The notes under the pieces: generated by a model
Told to the model about the DNA's origin: nothing
Database searches by the model: none
Seen by the model: only the letters and a program-made list of their open reading frames with translations
Translations under genes and position numbers: made by a program
In this document: positions 37,367-46,377 of the stretch, piece after piece
Numbering within the stretch: the first letter of the stretch is position 1
Layout: each line of letters begins with the position of its first letter
NCBI RefSeq assembly: GCF_013170705.1
Contig: NZ_CP033334.1
Location: 310,001-374,000, forward strand
Origin: Mesorhizobium loti
Lineage (GTDB): Bacteria; Pseudomonadota; Alphaproteobacteria; Rhizobiales; Rhizobiaceae
Direction: 5' to 3'
Length of the DNA: 64,000 nt

Positions 37367-38074
37367 CTACGCCCGGCCGTAGAGGGGGACCAGCGTTCCG
37401 CTCATCGCCTGGTTGGCGGGCGAGGCGAGATAGGCGATGGCCTCGGCAGCCGCTTCGAGGCTGACCCATTTGGTGAAATCGGCATCCGGCATGTCGGCGC
37501 GGTTTGCCGGCGTGTCGAGCGTCGACGGCGCCACGGCATTGACCAGGATGCCCTTGGCCTTGAGCTCTTCGGCCATCGCCACCGTCATGGCCGCGACCGC
37601 CGCCTTGCTGGCCGTGTAGGCGACCATGCCGGCGCCGCGCCTAGGGTCAAGCCCGGCGCGCGCGGTGACATTGACGATGCGGCCTGATGTGCCCGAAGCC
37701 AGCATCGAACGGATAGCCGCTCGGCTGCACAGGAAGGTGGTGCGGGCGTTGGTGTCCATCATCTCGGCAAAGGACGCCGATTCGATCTTTTCCACCGGCG
37801 CCATGGCGAAACCGCCGGCGAGATGGATCGATCCCCACAAGGCGGGAACCTGGGTATAGAAGCCTTCAACCTTGGCGGAATCCGACAGGTCGACATTGTG
37901 CGCCAGCTTGACGTTCTCGTGCGCGGCGAATGGAAAATGGTGGGGTGCCGCGGCATGTGCGTTCGGCACATGGCAGATCGCGCCCTGCTCCAGCAGCCGG
38001 CCAACCACCGCGCCGCCGAGCGCGCCGGTTCCACCGGTCACGACGATATGCCTGCCTTGAAGTGTTTCCGTCAT
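37367..38074 (-). CDS. SDR-family oxidoreductase
   Basis: A 235-residue short-chain dehydrogenase/reductase with the cofactor motif TGGTGALGGAVVGRLLEQGA and the active-site stretch YTASKAAVAAMTVAMAEELK near residue 150. NVTARAGLDPRRGAGM precedes it. The ATG at 38074 has AGGAG in front; the open frame reaches 38155. Substrate is unknown. It is convergent with rpsA and 236 bases downstream of the decarboxylase gene on the same strand. Confidence 0.9.
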   Translation of the reverse strand: MTETLQGRHIVVTGGTGALGGAVVGRLLEQGAICHVPNAHAAAPHHFPFAAHENVKLAHNVDLSDSAKVEGFYTQVPALWGSIHLAGGFAMAPVEKIESASFAEMMDTNARTTFLCSRAAIRSMLASGTSGRIVNVTARAGLDPRRGAGMVAYTASKAAVAAMTVAMAEELKAKGILVNAVAPSTLDTPANRADMPDADFTKWVSLEAAAEAIAYLASPANQAMSGTLVPLYGRA

Positions 38075-38310
38075 CCTGGATCGCTCCTGTCGTATTCTTA
38101 TGGTTATTTCGCTTGTTGCGCCGCGCCGACGCGAAGCGTCGCGCCTTTCGGGCAATCACTCAACTGATATCTCGACATGGCAGTTGTTGCGTCTTTGCAT
38201 GCGTCAGTTCGCCGGCCACCGCGATTTGCCGGCCCCGCGGCTCGCGCCGTGCAACCGGCAAGCCGGCGAATGGCCGGTACAGGTTGAAAAATCAACGCCG
38301 GCCTTGGCGC

Positions 38311-39915
38311 TCAATCGACCGTGATTTCGATGACACGCGGCAACCCTGTCGCCCGGGCCCGCCTCAGCGCCTGCGGCAAGGCGCCGATATCGGCCAGCCG
38401 CTCGGCACCGATGCCATAGGCTTCGGCCAGCTTGCAGAAATCCGGCGGCGCCGGCGAGACCCCCACAGGTTCGACACCGACATCGAGCATCGAGGTCTCG
38501 ATCTCGCGATAGCCCCTGTTGTTCCAGACCACGAAGATAACCGGGGCCTGGGCATCGAGCGCCGCGCCAAGTTCGGGCAGCGTGAACTGGAAACCACCGT
38601 CTCCGGTCAGGCAGACAACCGGTGCATCGGGCACGGCTAGTGCCGCGCCGATCGCGGCCGGTGGGCCGTAACCAAGCGCGCCGAAGCCGGTGGCGGCATT
38701 GAACCAGCCGCCTGGCCGGTCGTGGTCGTAATAAAGGTTGGCGGCATAGACCGGCTGCGTCGAATCGCCGACGACAATGGCGCCCGGCAATGCGTCGCGG
38801 ATCATCTCCACCGCACGCACCTGCGCCACATAGGCCGGGCTGAGCTCGGCGAACGCCGCCTTTCGTGCCGTGACGGCACGTGCCTCGCCGTCTGGCGCCG
38901 CAGGATGAGCGGAGCCGGTCACGGCAAGCAAGGCCTCGATCGCCTCGGCGCAGTCGGCCTGGATGCCGATCGTCACCGGGCGGCGCGCGAGCTGGTCGGC
39001 GCCGATGTCGATGCGGATCAGGTTGGAAGGCAGGACGAAGCCGCCATCGCCGTAGCCGTCATAATCGGTCGGACCGAATTCGGTGCCGGCGGCAATCACC
39101 AGATCGGCCTCGGCCATCAGCGCGCGGACCGCCTTCAGGCTGGGGCTTGCCGGCACGCAGAGCGGGTGGCGGTGCAGAAGACCCCGCGCATTGGTGGTCT
39201 CGACGACCGGCGCACCCAGTTTCTCGGCAAGGCGCCGCAATGGCGTTTCGGCACCCTTGGCGCCGCCGCCGGCCAGGATCAGCGGGCGATGCGCGGCGGC
39301 GATGAGTTTGGCTGCACCGGCAATTGCCGCGCCGTCCGGCGCCGGCGGTGCCGCATTGCTCAGCAGTGCCGTGATATTGTCAGCCGGCTTGATCATGACA
39401 TCGGTCGGGATCTCGATATGCACCGGGCCCGGCCGCGAGGACGAGAACAGGGCGAAGGCCTGTGCCAATGCCCCGGGCAACTCGCTGGCCTCGGTGACAC
39501 GCCGCGACAACAGCGCCACCTTTTCCATCATGCCGCGCTGATCCGGCAACTCATGCAGGAAGCCAAGCCCCTTGCCCAGCGTCGGCGTGGCGTTGACACC
39601 CGAGATGACCAGCATCGGCACCGAATCGGCTCGCGCCTGGCCCATGGCGGTGATGGTGTTGGTCAGCCCCGGTCCGGTGATGACGAAGGCGACACCTGGC
39701 CTGCCGCTGGCGCGGGCATAGCCGTCGGCCATGAAGCCGGCGCCCTGTTCGTGGCGCGGTGTGACATGGCGGATTTTCGAGCGCGCCAGGCCACGGTAGA
39801 GCTCGACCGTGTGGACGCCCGGAATGCCGAAGACAGTGTCGACGCCATGGGCTTCGAGCAGCGTGATGAGGGCTTCGCCGATGGTCGGCCCCGTGATCGT
39901 CTTGGTGGTCGTCAT
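38311..39915 (-). CDS. ThDP-dependent decarboxylase, AruI-like (5-guanidino-2-oxopentanoate type)
   Basis: A 534-residue thiamin-diphosphate enzyme of the acetolactate-synthase fold. The cofactor-activating Glu is in RHEQGAGFMADGYARASGRPG (Glu56), and the diphosphate motif is GDGGFQFTLPELGAALDAQAPVIFVVWNN near residue 430. The sequence resembles AruI, which decarboxylates 2-ketoarginine in the arginine transaminase pathway, more than biosynthetic IlvB; IlvN is not encoded here. The start overlaps the end of the amidinohydrolase gene by four bases, supporting a guanidino-acid role. The substrate is inferred. Confidence 0.85.
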   Translation of the reverse strand: MTTTKTITGPTIGEALITLLEAHGVDTVFGIPGVHTVELYRGLARSKIRHVTPRHEQGAGFMADGYARASGRPGVAFVITGPGLTNTITAMGQARADSVPMLVISGVNATPTLGKGLGFLHELPDQRGMMEKVALLSRRVTEASELPGALAQAFALFSSSRPGPVHIEIPTDVMIKPADNITALLSNAAPPAPDGAAIAGAAKLIAAAHRPLILAGGGAKGAETPLRRLAEKLGAPVVETTNARGLLHRHPLCVPASPSLKAVRALMAEADLVIAAGTEFGPTDYDGYGDGGFVLPSNLIRIDIGADQLARRPVTIGIQADCAEAIEALLAVTGSAHPAAPDGEARAVTARKAAFAELSPAYVAQVRAVEMIRDALPGAIVVGDSTQPVYAANLYYDHDRPGGWFNAATGFGALGYGPPAAIGAALAVPDAPVVCLTGDGGFQFTLPELGAALDAQAPVIFVVWNNRGYREIETSMLDVGVEPVGVSPAPPDFCKLAEAYGIGAERLADIGALPQALRRARATGLPRVIEITVD

Positions 39916-40787
39916 TGGCGCAGCACCGGACGTGTCAGGCAGGTCGGACCGCCCTCGCAAGCGATGCACAGCGCATCCGCCTCGAAGGTGGAAACCGTGC
40001 AGCCGGCCGCTTCCATGGCCGCCGCCGTCTTGGGAAAGCCGGCGACGGCGATCACCTGATGCGGCGCGGTCGGCAGCACGTTGAGGCTGAGCCCGTTGGA
40101 GGCCATGAACTCATCGGCATCGCCCTCGACCAGCTTGATGCCGCGTGCCCGCAGCATCTGGTAGAAGGCCGCCGGCAGGAGCGGCGAATAGACCAAAGCC
40201 AGATCGTCGGCGAGCGGACTGATCACCGACATCAGATGCAGGCAGGCTTCCTCGCCATGCCACAGCGGCAGATCGAAGCCAAAGACCTGGATGCCCTTGG
40301 GGGAGAGCAGGTTGGCGAGCTGCTGGATGCCGTCCTGGTTGGTGCGTACGCCGCGGCCGATGGCCAGCGTGCCGGCATCGACCCAGACGCAGTCACCGCC
40401 TTCCACCTGGCCGGGATGTTCGATGCGGCCGAGGATCGGAATGCCCATGCTGGTGTAGGCGGCCTCGTGCAGGCCGGGCTCCGGCCGGCGCAGTGCCTTG
40501 CCCATGGACAGGATGACGGCGCCGTGATCGGTCATCAGCGAAGGGTCGTGGGTGAAGACGGAATCGGCCAACCCGTCATCGGCGTCCGTCAGCCATTCGA
40601 TCTCGGCCCCTGAAGCCGCGACCAGCTGCGTGAGCCGTTCATGCTGGGCGGCGGCTTTTTGCGGGTCAAAGCCCGGGCCATAGTGCCATTCCCGCGCCTT
40701 GGCGTGGCGCATGGCACTCGACGCGGACCGCATCAGCACGCGTTTGAGCGGTCCTGCCATGGACTGCGAACCGTATGTTTTGCCCAC
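39912..40787 (-). CDS. Dimethylargininase-like amidinohydrolase (guanidine-modifying superfamily)
   Basis: A 291-residue enzyme of the amidinotransferase/arginine deiminase fold, in the dimethylargininase-like branch. The catalytic set is visible: Glu129 in QVEGGDCVWVD, His184 in EEACLHLMSVIS and the nucleophile Cys283 in GGPTCLTRPVL. Members hydrolyse arginine or N-methylarginines to citrulline and an amine. I chose the GTG at 40787 because CGGGAG precedes it by six bases and YGSQSM is then near the N-terminus as in relatives; an ATG at 40805 and a GTG at 40817 are alternatives. Coupled to the AruI-like gene and divergent from an amino acid transporter, it probably acts on a guanidino compound. 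Confidence 0.88.
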   Translation of the reverse strand: MGKTYGSQSMAGPLKRVLMRSASSAMRHAKAREWHYGPGFDPQKAAAQHERLTQLVAASGAEIEWLTDADDGLADSVFTHDPSLMTDHGAVILSMGKALRRPEPGLHEAAYTSMGIPILGRIEHPGQVEGGDCVWVDAGTLAIGRGVRTNQDGIQQLANLLSPKGIQVFGFDLPLWHGEEACLHLMSVISPLADDLALVYSPLLPAAFYQMLRARGIKLVEGDADEFMASNGLSLNVLPTAPHQVIAVAGFPKTAAAMEAAGCTVSTFEADALCIACEGGPTCLTRPVLRQ

Positions 40788-40976
40788 TAAATTCTCCCGA
40801 AACATCCCTGCCGCCACTAACCACTACAGCAAGCCGTGATCAATGGTCCAAAAACCATGGTTGACGGAGGCAAGCGGAACGGTCCATCTTGAGAAGGGGA
40901 ACTCTGTCCAGTGATGGGTAATGGGTAAAACAATCCAGCAGCGATGGGCTCGACCGCTCCGCGGAGCGTCGAAGGG

Positions 40977-41792
40977 ATGATGGCGCAGGGCGCTGCATCC
41001 GTCCTCGAAAGAACGGCGCAGGACGGCGCCGCCGAAGCCATCCATGTCGAAAACCTGCACAAGAAATTCGGCGAACTGCATGTGCTGAAGGGCGTGTCTC
41101 TGTCGGCACGCGATGGTGAGGTGATCGCCATCATCGGTGGCTCAGGCTCGGGCAAATCGACGCTGCTGCGCTGCATCAACTGCCTCGAAAATCCGACCAG
41201 CGGCATCATCCGCGTCAATGGCGAGGAGATCAAGCTGAAGGCGGACAGCCACGGCCACACCGTTCCGGCCGACCGCAAGCAGATCGAGCGCATCCGCTCC
41301 AAGCTCGGCATGGTGTTCCAGAATTTCAATCTGTGGAGCCACATGACGCTGATCGAAAACGTCATCGAGGTTCCGGTGCATGTGCTTGGCGTCAGGCGCG
41401 ACGAGGCGATCGCCCAGGCCGAAAAGCTGCTGGCACGCGTCGGACTTGCCGAAAAGCGCGACGTCTATCCCGCCTATCTGTCGGGCGGCCAGCAGCAGCG
41501 CGCCGCCATCGCGCGCGCCTTGGCCATCAATCCGCGCGTCATGCTGTTCGACGAGCCGACCTCGGCGCTCGACCCCGAACTGGTCGGCGAGGTGCTGAAG
41601 GTGATCGGCGACCTGGCGCGCGAGGGCCGCACCATGGTGCTGGTCACCCACGAGATGAAATTCGCCCGCGAGGTCGCGACCCATGTCGTCTATCTCTACA
41701 ACGGGCTGGTCGAGGAAGAAGGCCCGCCGGAACAGATCTTCGGCGCGCCGAAATCCGAAAGGCTCAAGCAGTTCATCCGCAACATCGGCTAG
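40977..41792 (+). CDS. Polar amino acid ABC transporter ATP-binding protein, HisP type
   Basis: An ATPase of the polar amino acid family, about 271 residues from the chosen start. Walker A is GGSGSGKST, the signature region is LSGGQQQRAAIARAL and Walker B is VMLFDEPTSALDPELVGEV; MVFQNFNLWSHMTLIENV is typical of HisP/GlnQ. The start is uncertain: ATG at 40944, 40977 or 40980, with GAAGGG next to the last two. It opens a four-gene transporter operon on the plus strand, divergent from the amidinohydrolase. Arginine or a related compound is the likely cargo. Confidence 0.93.
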   Translation: MMAQGAASVLERTAQDGAAEAIHVENLHKKFGELHVLKGVSLSARDGEVIAIIGGSGSGKSTLLRCINCLENPTSGIIRVNGEEIKLKADSHGHTVPADRKQIERIRSKLGMVFQNFNLWSHMTLIENVIEVPVHVLGVRRDEAIAQAEKLLARVGLAEKRDVYPAYLSGGQQQRAAIARALAINPRVMLFDEPTSALDPELVGEVLKVIGDLAREGRTMVLVTHEMKFAREVATHVVYLYNGLVEEEGPPEQIFGAPKSERLKQFIRNIG

Positions 41793-41847
41793 GGACAGGC
41801 CGGGACGGAAGAAAACCGGGAACCAACAACAAACTGGGAGTCACGAA

Positions 41848-42645
41848 ATGAAGACTGTTCTGAAGACATTCGCCGCGGCACTGCTGCTCGGCGTCGCCGC
41901 CATGGGCGTGGCCAAGGCCGACCCGGTCAAGATCGGCGTCGCCGCCGAGCCCTATCCGCCCTTCACCTCGCCGGATGCTTCGGGCAAATGGGTCGGCTGG
42001 GAGATCGACTTCATCGACGCCGTCTGCGCCGAGGAGAAACTCGACTGCGTCATCACGCCGGTTGCCTGGGACGGCATCATTCCGGCGCTGACTACCAAGA
42101 AGATCGATCTCATCGTCTCGTCGATGTCGATCACCGACGAACGCAAGAAGACGATCGACTTCTCGGACAAGTATTACAACACGCCGACGGCGATCATCGG
42201 ACCGAAGGACCAGAAGTTCGGCTCGACGCCGGATGACCTCAAGGGCAAGGTCGTCGGCGTCCAGGTGTCGACCGTGCACGCCGTCTACGCCAAGAAGCAC
42301 TTCGGCGCGACGGCCTCCGAGATCAAGGAATACCAGACCCAGGACGAAGCCAACCAGGATCTCGCCGCCGGCCGCCTCGATGCGGTGCAGGCAGACTCCA
42401 TCGCGCTTGGCGAATTCCTCAAGTCCGACCAGGGCAAGGCCTGCTGCGACCTGAAGGGCATGGTGGCCCCGGACGACGAAGTGCTCGGACCCGGCGTCGG
42501 CGCCGGCGTGCGCAAGGAAGACACCGCCCTGAAGGAAAAGATCAACGCCGGCATCAAGGCGATCCGAGCCAACGGCAAGTATGACGAAATCTCGAAGAAG
42601 TACTTCGATTTCGACATTTACGGCGGCTCGACGCAGTCGAACTGA
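41848..42645 (+). CDS. Polar amino acid ABC transporter periplasmic binding protein
   Basis: A 265-residue periplasmic binding protein with a signal peptide of about 24 residues ending VAKA. The body has the SBP-type 3 fold (VGWEIDFIDAVCAEEKLDC, AWDGIIPALTTKKIDLIVSSMSITDERKKTIDFSD). It contains a Cys-Cys pair (KACCDLKG) not usual in ArtJ-like proteins. GGGAG precedes the ATG at 41848. Its ligand is probably a basic or guanidino amino acid by context. Confidence 0.94.
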   Translation: MKTVLKTFAAALLLGVAAMGVAKADPVKIGVAAEPYPPFTSPDASGKWVGWEIDFIDAVCAEEKLDCVITPVAWDGIIPALTTKKIDLIVSSMSITDERKKTIDFSDKYYNTPTAIIGPKDQKFGSTPDDLKGKVVGVQVSTVHAVYAKKHFGATASEIKEYQTQDEANQDLAAGRLDAVQADSIALGEFLKSDQGKACCDLKGMVAPDDEVLGPGVGAGVRKEDTALKEKINAGIKAIRANGKYDEISKKYFDFDIYGGSTQSN

Positions 42646-42766
42646 CGCCCCTCGCACGAGCCGGAGGGCATGACGCCAGGGTCATGCTCTCCGGCCGACC
42701 CTTCCCACGCATGCTTGCCGTCGGCCACTGACGTCGGCGAATAGCGCCAGCAATCCGGGGGCGAAG

Positions 42767-43516
42767 CTGATCGACGCGTTTCTTCCGGCCTCGGCGGCCG
42801 GTATCATCGAACTCCTCTCGCCCGCGCCAGTCGGCTGGGGCGGGACACTCATGCTCGGGCTGCTGCATTCGATCGAGATCGCCGTCGGCGCCACGATCGT
42901 CGGCCTGTTCATCGGAACCTGCGGTGCCTATGGCAAGCTCTATGGCGGGCCTGTCGTGCGCGACCTGCTTGCGGTCTACACCACCGTGGTGCGCGCCGTG
43001 CCTGAACTGGTGCTGATCCTGTTGCTCTACTACGCCGGCACCGACCTGATAAACCAGGTGCTCACCGCGATCGGCTACCAGCGTGTCGATATCAACGGAC
43101 TGGTGGCCGGCATAGCCGTGCTTGGCTTCGTCCAGGGCGCCTACTCGACGGAAGTCATGCGCGGCGCGATTCTCGCCATCCCGCAGGGCCAGATCGAAGC
43201 CGCCCGTGCCTACGGCATGTCTCCCGGCCTTCTCCTGCGGCGCATCACGCTGCCGGCAATGCTGCCCTTTGCCATTCCGGGTCTCGCCAATCTGTGGCTG
43301 ATCGCGACCAAGGACACCGCCCTGCTGGCCGTCGTCGGCTTCTTCGAACTGACGCTTGCGACACGGCAGGCGGCAGGCGTCACAAAGGCCTATCTGATAT
43401 TCTATCTCGCCGCCGGCGTGCTCTATCTCGCGGTGACGCTGTTTTCCAACCTCCTGCTTGGCCGCGCCGAGAAATGGGCGCGGCGCGGCATGCCTTCGAT
43501 CAAGGATGCACGCTGA
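42767..43516 (+). CDS. Polar amino acid ABC transporter permease 1
   Basis: A permease of the HisQ/ArtQ type. The core has LGFVQGAYSTEVMRGAILAIPQGQIEAARAYGMS, the EAA loop that contacts the ATPase. The first in-frame ATG, at 42851, falls late: the codons before it read ELLSPAPVGWGGTL, which looks like the normal periplasmic N-terminus of this family. There is no in-frame ATG, GTG or TTG upstream that fits, so a CTG at 42767 with GGGGGCGAAG before it is the best candidate. The gene overlaps the next permease by one base (TGATG). Confidence 0.85.
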   Translation: MIDAFLPASAAGIIELLSPAPVGWGGTLMLGLLHSIEIAVGATIVGLFIGTCGAYGKLYGGPVVRDLLAVYTTVVRAVPELVLILLLYYAGTDLINQVLTAIGYQRVDINGLVAGIAVLGFVQGAYSTEVMRGAILAIPQGQIEAARAYGMSPGLLLRRITLPAMLPFAIPGLANLWLIATKDTALLAVVGFFELTLATRQAAGVTKAYLIFYLAAGVLYLAVTLFSNLLLGRAEKWARRGMPSIKDAR

Positions 43517-44325
43517 TGGTGGGCGAGGCCGCCATCATCAACACCGCGGCGCGCGCCTCGCTATGGCTGCAGCCGCACCGCATCGTCCTCATCCTGATCG
43601 CTCTGGGGCTGGTGCTGTCAGCCGCCTTTTTCATGCGCTGGGACTGGCTGCCGCAATATTGGGCACTGGGCCTGATGGGCATCTGGCGCTCCCTGTGGAT
43701 CCTGGCCGTCACCTGCGTGCTCGGCTTCCTGATCGCCGTGCCGGTCGGGCTGGCGCAGGCCGCCGGTTCAATCTGGGTTGCGGCGCCGGCGAAGGTTTTC
43801 TGCACCATCATCCGCGGCACACCGCTGCTCTTGCAACTGTGGCTGCTCTATTACGGGCTGGGCTCGCTGTTCCCGCAATATCCATGGATCCGCGAATCCT
43901 GGATGTGGCCCTATCTCAGACAGGCCTGGCCGTATGGCGTGCTGGCGCTGACCCTGTCCTTCGCTGGTTACGAGGGCGAGGTGATGCGCGGTGCCTTTGC
44001 CGGCGTGCCCAAGGGACAGCTGGAAGCCGCCCGCGCCTTCGGCATGAGCCGCTGGAAGATCTTCCAGCGCGTCTGGCTGCCGCAGGCCTTCTACCGGGCA
44101 CTGCCAACGCTGACCGGTGAGACCGTGCTGCAATTGAAGTCGACACCGCTGGTGGCGACTATCAGCGTGATCGATATCTTCGCCGTCTCGTCCAAGGTGC
44201 GACAGGATACCTACCTCACCTACGAGCCCTTGCTGCTGCTGGCGTTGATCTATATGGCGATCACCGGCATTCTCGTCCTGGCCTTCAGCCGGATCGAAGC
44301 GCGGATACCGGTCAAGGTCGGCTAG
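43516..44325 (+). CDS. Polar amino acid ABC transporter permease 2
   Basis: A 269-residue permease of the HisM/ArtM type with a longer N-terminus than its partner. The EAA loop reads FAGYEGEVMRGAFAGVPKGQLEAARAFGMS, and GTPLLLQLWLLYYGLGSLFP is typical of the family. The ATG at 43516 overlaps the stop of the first permease (TGATG). With it, the transporter has the standard two-permease core. Confidence 0.95.
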   Translation: MVGEAAIINTAARASLWLQPHRIVLILIALGLVLSAAFFMRWDWLPQYWALGLMGIWRSLWILAVTCVLGFLIAVPVGLAQAAGSIWVAAPAKVFCTIIRGTPLLLQLWLLYYGLGSLFPQYPWIRESWMWPYLRQAWPYGVLALTLSFAGYEGEVMRGAFAGVPKGQLEAARAFGMSRWKIFQRVWLPQAFYRALPTLTGETVLQLKSTPLVATISVIDIFAVSSKVRQDTYLTYEPLLLLALIYMAITGILVLAFSRIEARIPVKVG

Positions 44326-44469
44326 AGGCGCACCGATCGCGCACGGCTCGATGGAGACATCCGCCGCTTTTCTTGCAGTTGCGGACGATTTTCAACACAA
44401 ACGCCGGCCCATCTGCTGCTACGCACGGACCCGACCACCTCAACCAGTTCTCGCGACCCCAGGACGGCT

Positions 44470-45474
44470 ATGATGCAACTCAGTCTCGACCAGGCAAGAG
44501 GACTGTGCCGGATGGCGGCACTCGGCGCAGGCGCCAATGAGGAGGCCGCGCAATCGCTCACGGCCTCCATCATCGCAGCCGAGGCGGAAGGGCTTTCGAC
44601 CGTCGGGCTTTCGCATTTCATCGACTATCTCGAGGCCCTCGAGGCCGGCCGCATCGACGGCAACGCCGATCCGGTGATCACCAGGCCGGCGCTGGCCGTC
44701 TATCTCTCCGACGCACGCGGCGGGCTGGCGCATACCGGCTTCGACCGGACGATCGACGATCTCGCCAAGGCGGCAAGGCTGTTCGGCGTTGCCATCTTCT
44801 CGCAGAAGAACGCCTACACATGCGGCGCGCTTGGCTATTTCACCGGAAGGCTGGCGGCACAGGGACTGGTATCGTTCGCCGCCACCAACGGTCCGGCCGT
44901 GCTTGCCGGCTCGGGCTCGGTCAAGCCGGTCTATTGCACCAACCCGATGTCGTTTGCCGCGCCGGCCGCCGACGGCGCGCCGCTTGTCATCGACCAGTCC
45001 TCGAGCGCCACCGCCTTCGTCAACATCCGCAAGGCGGCCGAGGACGGAAAGAAAATTCCCGAAGGCTGGGCGCTGGACGCCAGCGGCAACCCGACCACCG
45101 ATCCGGCAGCGGCCATGAAAGGCGCCATGCTTGCCTTTGGCGGCCAGCGCGGAGCCAACATCGCGCTGATGGTCGAAGTGCTGGCGGCGGGGATTTCCGG
45201 GGCCAACTGGTCGCTCGACGCGCCATGGTTCACCGGTGGGCCGGACAACCCCGGAACCGGCCTGTTCGTGCTGGCCATCGAGCCCAAGCTGCTCGACCCG
45301 GATTTCGAGCAGCGCATGAAGGACCAGCTTGACCGCCTGCGCCGCCGCTTTGGCGTGCATGTGCCGGGCCGCGCCCGGGCCGAGGCGGCCGAGAAGGCTC
45401 AGGCGCGCGGCATCACCGCGCCCAAGGCTGTGGTGCAGCGTATTTCCGAATTCGCCGAACGCTATTCGGCCTGA
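44470..45474 (+). CDS. Ldh/MDH2-family NAD(P)-dependent dehydrogenase
   Basis: A 334-residue enzyme of the malate/L-lactate dehydrogenase (YlbC/ComC/DpkA) family, which differs in fold from classical LDH. Family stretches are AGLSTVGLSHFIDYLEAL, AIFSQKNAYTCGALGYFTGRLA and NPMSFAAPAADGAPLVIDQSSS. Members include ureidoglycolate and sulfolactate dehydrogenases and the delta1-piperideine/pyrroline-2-carboxylate reductase DpkA, which acts on cyclic imines formed from 2-keto basic amino acids. The last fits the guanidino/basic amino acid context best, but this is inference. It follows the transporter genes after 144 bases. Start is ATG 44470 or 44473. Confidence 0.9.
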   Translation: MMQLSLDQARGLCRMAALGAGANEEAAQSLTASIIAAEAEGLSTVGLSHFIDYLEALEAGRIDGNADPVITRPALAVYLSDARGGLAHTGFDRTIDDLAKAARLFGVAIFSQKNAYTCGALGYFTGRLAAQGLVSFAATNGPAVLAGSGSVKPVYCTNPMSFAAPAADGAPLVIDQSSSATAFVNIRKAAEDGKKIPEGWALDASGNPTTDPAAAMKGAMLAFGGQRGANIALMVEVLAAGISGANWSLDAPWFTGGPDNPGTGLFVLAIEPKLLDPDFEQRMKDQLDRLRRRFGVHVPGRARAEAAEKAQARGITAPKAVVQRISEFAERYSA

Positions 45475-45674
45475 AGAAATCGACGATTTTCCGCGCCTTC
45501 GTGAACCTTCGCGCGCGTCGCCGCGACCCATGACTGTCCGGGTTGGGGTGCCCGGCCGGTGTCTTCTGTCGGATGCGTCCAGGGCTGGGGCGGGCGTGCT
45601 TGCTTCACGCCAGCTGATACCGTCTCAGGTCAGGCCGCCTCGTTGGACCCTGGTTTCGACATGAGCTTCACCCG

Positions 45675-45702
45675 GAAAACCCCGCTTCGGCGGGGTTTTC
45701 TG
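45675..45702. terminator. Rho-independent terminator in the Ldh-doxX spacer
   Basis: GAAAACCCCGC-TTCG-GCGGGGTTTTC is a perfect stem with a stable TTCG tetraloop, and T-rich sequence follows on the plus strand. It lies about 200 bases after the Ldh stop codon and 110 bases before the doxX-family gene. The 195 bases between the Ldh gene and the terminator hold no recognisable gene. Confidence 0.9.
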
Positions 45703-45736
45703 CTTTTTCATCTCGCGCACATAAACATGATTATGA

Positions 45737-45756
45737 AAGTTAACTTTTGTTAACTT
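45737..45756. promoter_or_regulatory. Perfect palindromic operator candidate before the DoxX gene
   Basis: AAGTTAACTTTTGTTAACTT has eight-base arms that are exact reverse complements around a four-base centre. It lies about 59 bases before the DoxX start, in a notably AT-rich stretch just after the terminator. Size and symmetry suit a dimeric repressor. No regulator gene is adjacent, so the binder is unknown. Confidence 0.5.
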
Positions 45757-45814
45757 GACTTGATGGGGACCATCGGGCGTTTGCAAGGTGATCATCACAA
45801 CAACAGGAGCCACG

Positions 45815-46267
45815 ATGTCCGCAACCACCGACGCTTCCCACGGCAAGCTGATCATTCCGGCGCTTGGCCGCCTGTATTCGTCGCTGCATGATGCCGGCGA
45901 AACCCTGCTGCGTACCGTTGCCGGCATCTTTCTCACCATCCACGGTTCGCAGAAGATCACCAATCCGTTCGGCGCCGCCGAGATGGTCGAAGGCCTCGGC
46001 TTCTATCCCGGCGCCTTCTGGTCGTTGCTTCTGGCCTGCACCGAATTTTTCGGCGGCATTTTCATCGCCATCGGCTTCTTGACGCGTCCGGCCGCTTTTG
46101 CCGGCCTGTTCGTGCTGCTGGTGACCGTCTGGTTCCACTGGGTGACCATGGGCCAGGGTTATTCGGGTGCTGAAAAGTCGCTTTTGTGGGCCGCGATCCT
46201 GCTCTTCTTCGCCATTCGCGGCGGCAACCGGCACTCGGTCGACGCCCGTATCGGCAAGGCATTCTAA
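45815..46267 (+). CDS. DoxX-family membrane protein
   Basis: A 150-residue inner-membrane protein with four predicted helices and the DoxX pattern AGIFLTIHGSQKITNPFG followed by LLACTEFFGGIFIAIGFLTRPAAFAGL. DoxX-like proteins are linked to redox stress and quinone-related processes in several bacteria, but the role here is unknown. AGGAG precedes the ATG at 45815; the open frame reaches 45788. Confidence 0.92.
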   Translation: MSATTDASHGKLIIPALGRLYSSLHDAGETLLRTVAGIFLTIHGSQKITNPFGAAEMVEGLGFYPGAFWSLLLACTEFFGGIFIAIGFLTRPAAFAGLFVLLVTVWFHWVTMGQGYSGAEKSLLWAAILLFFAIRGGNRHSVDARIGKAF

Positions 46268-46377
46268 CAAGCTTTCGAGAGCGGTGACGCGACGACGCGT
46301 CACCCTTTGCCTTTGGCGCAAAACGGACTATGAAACGGCTTCAGCCAAGCCATCTGGAAAGTGCGCCGGAGCCCGCC

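Noticed and set aside
40840..40863. TGGT/ACCA inverted repeat between the amidinohydrolase and the transporter
   Set aside because: The arms are only four bases and not extended, so chance is the simplest explanation.
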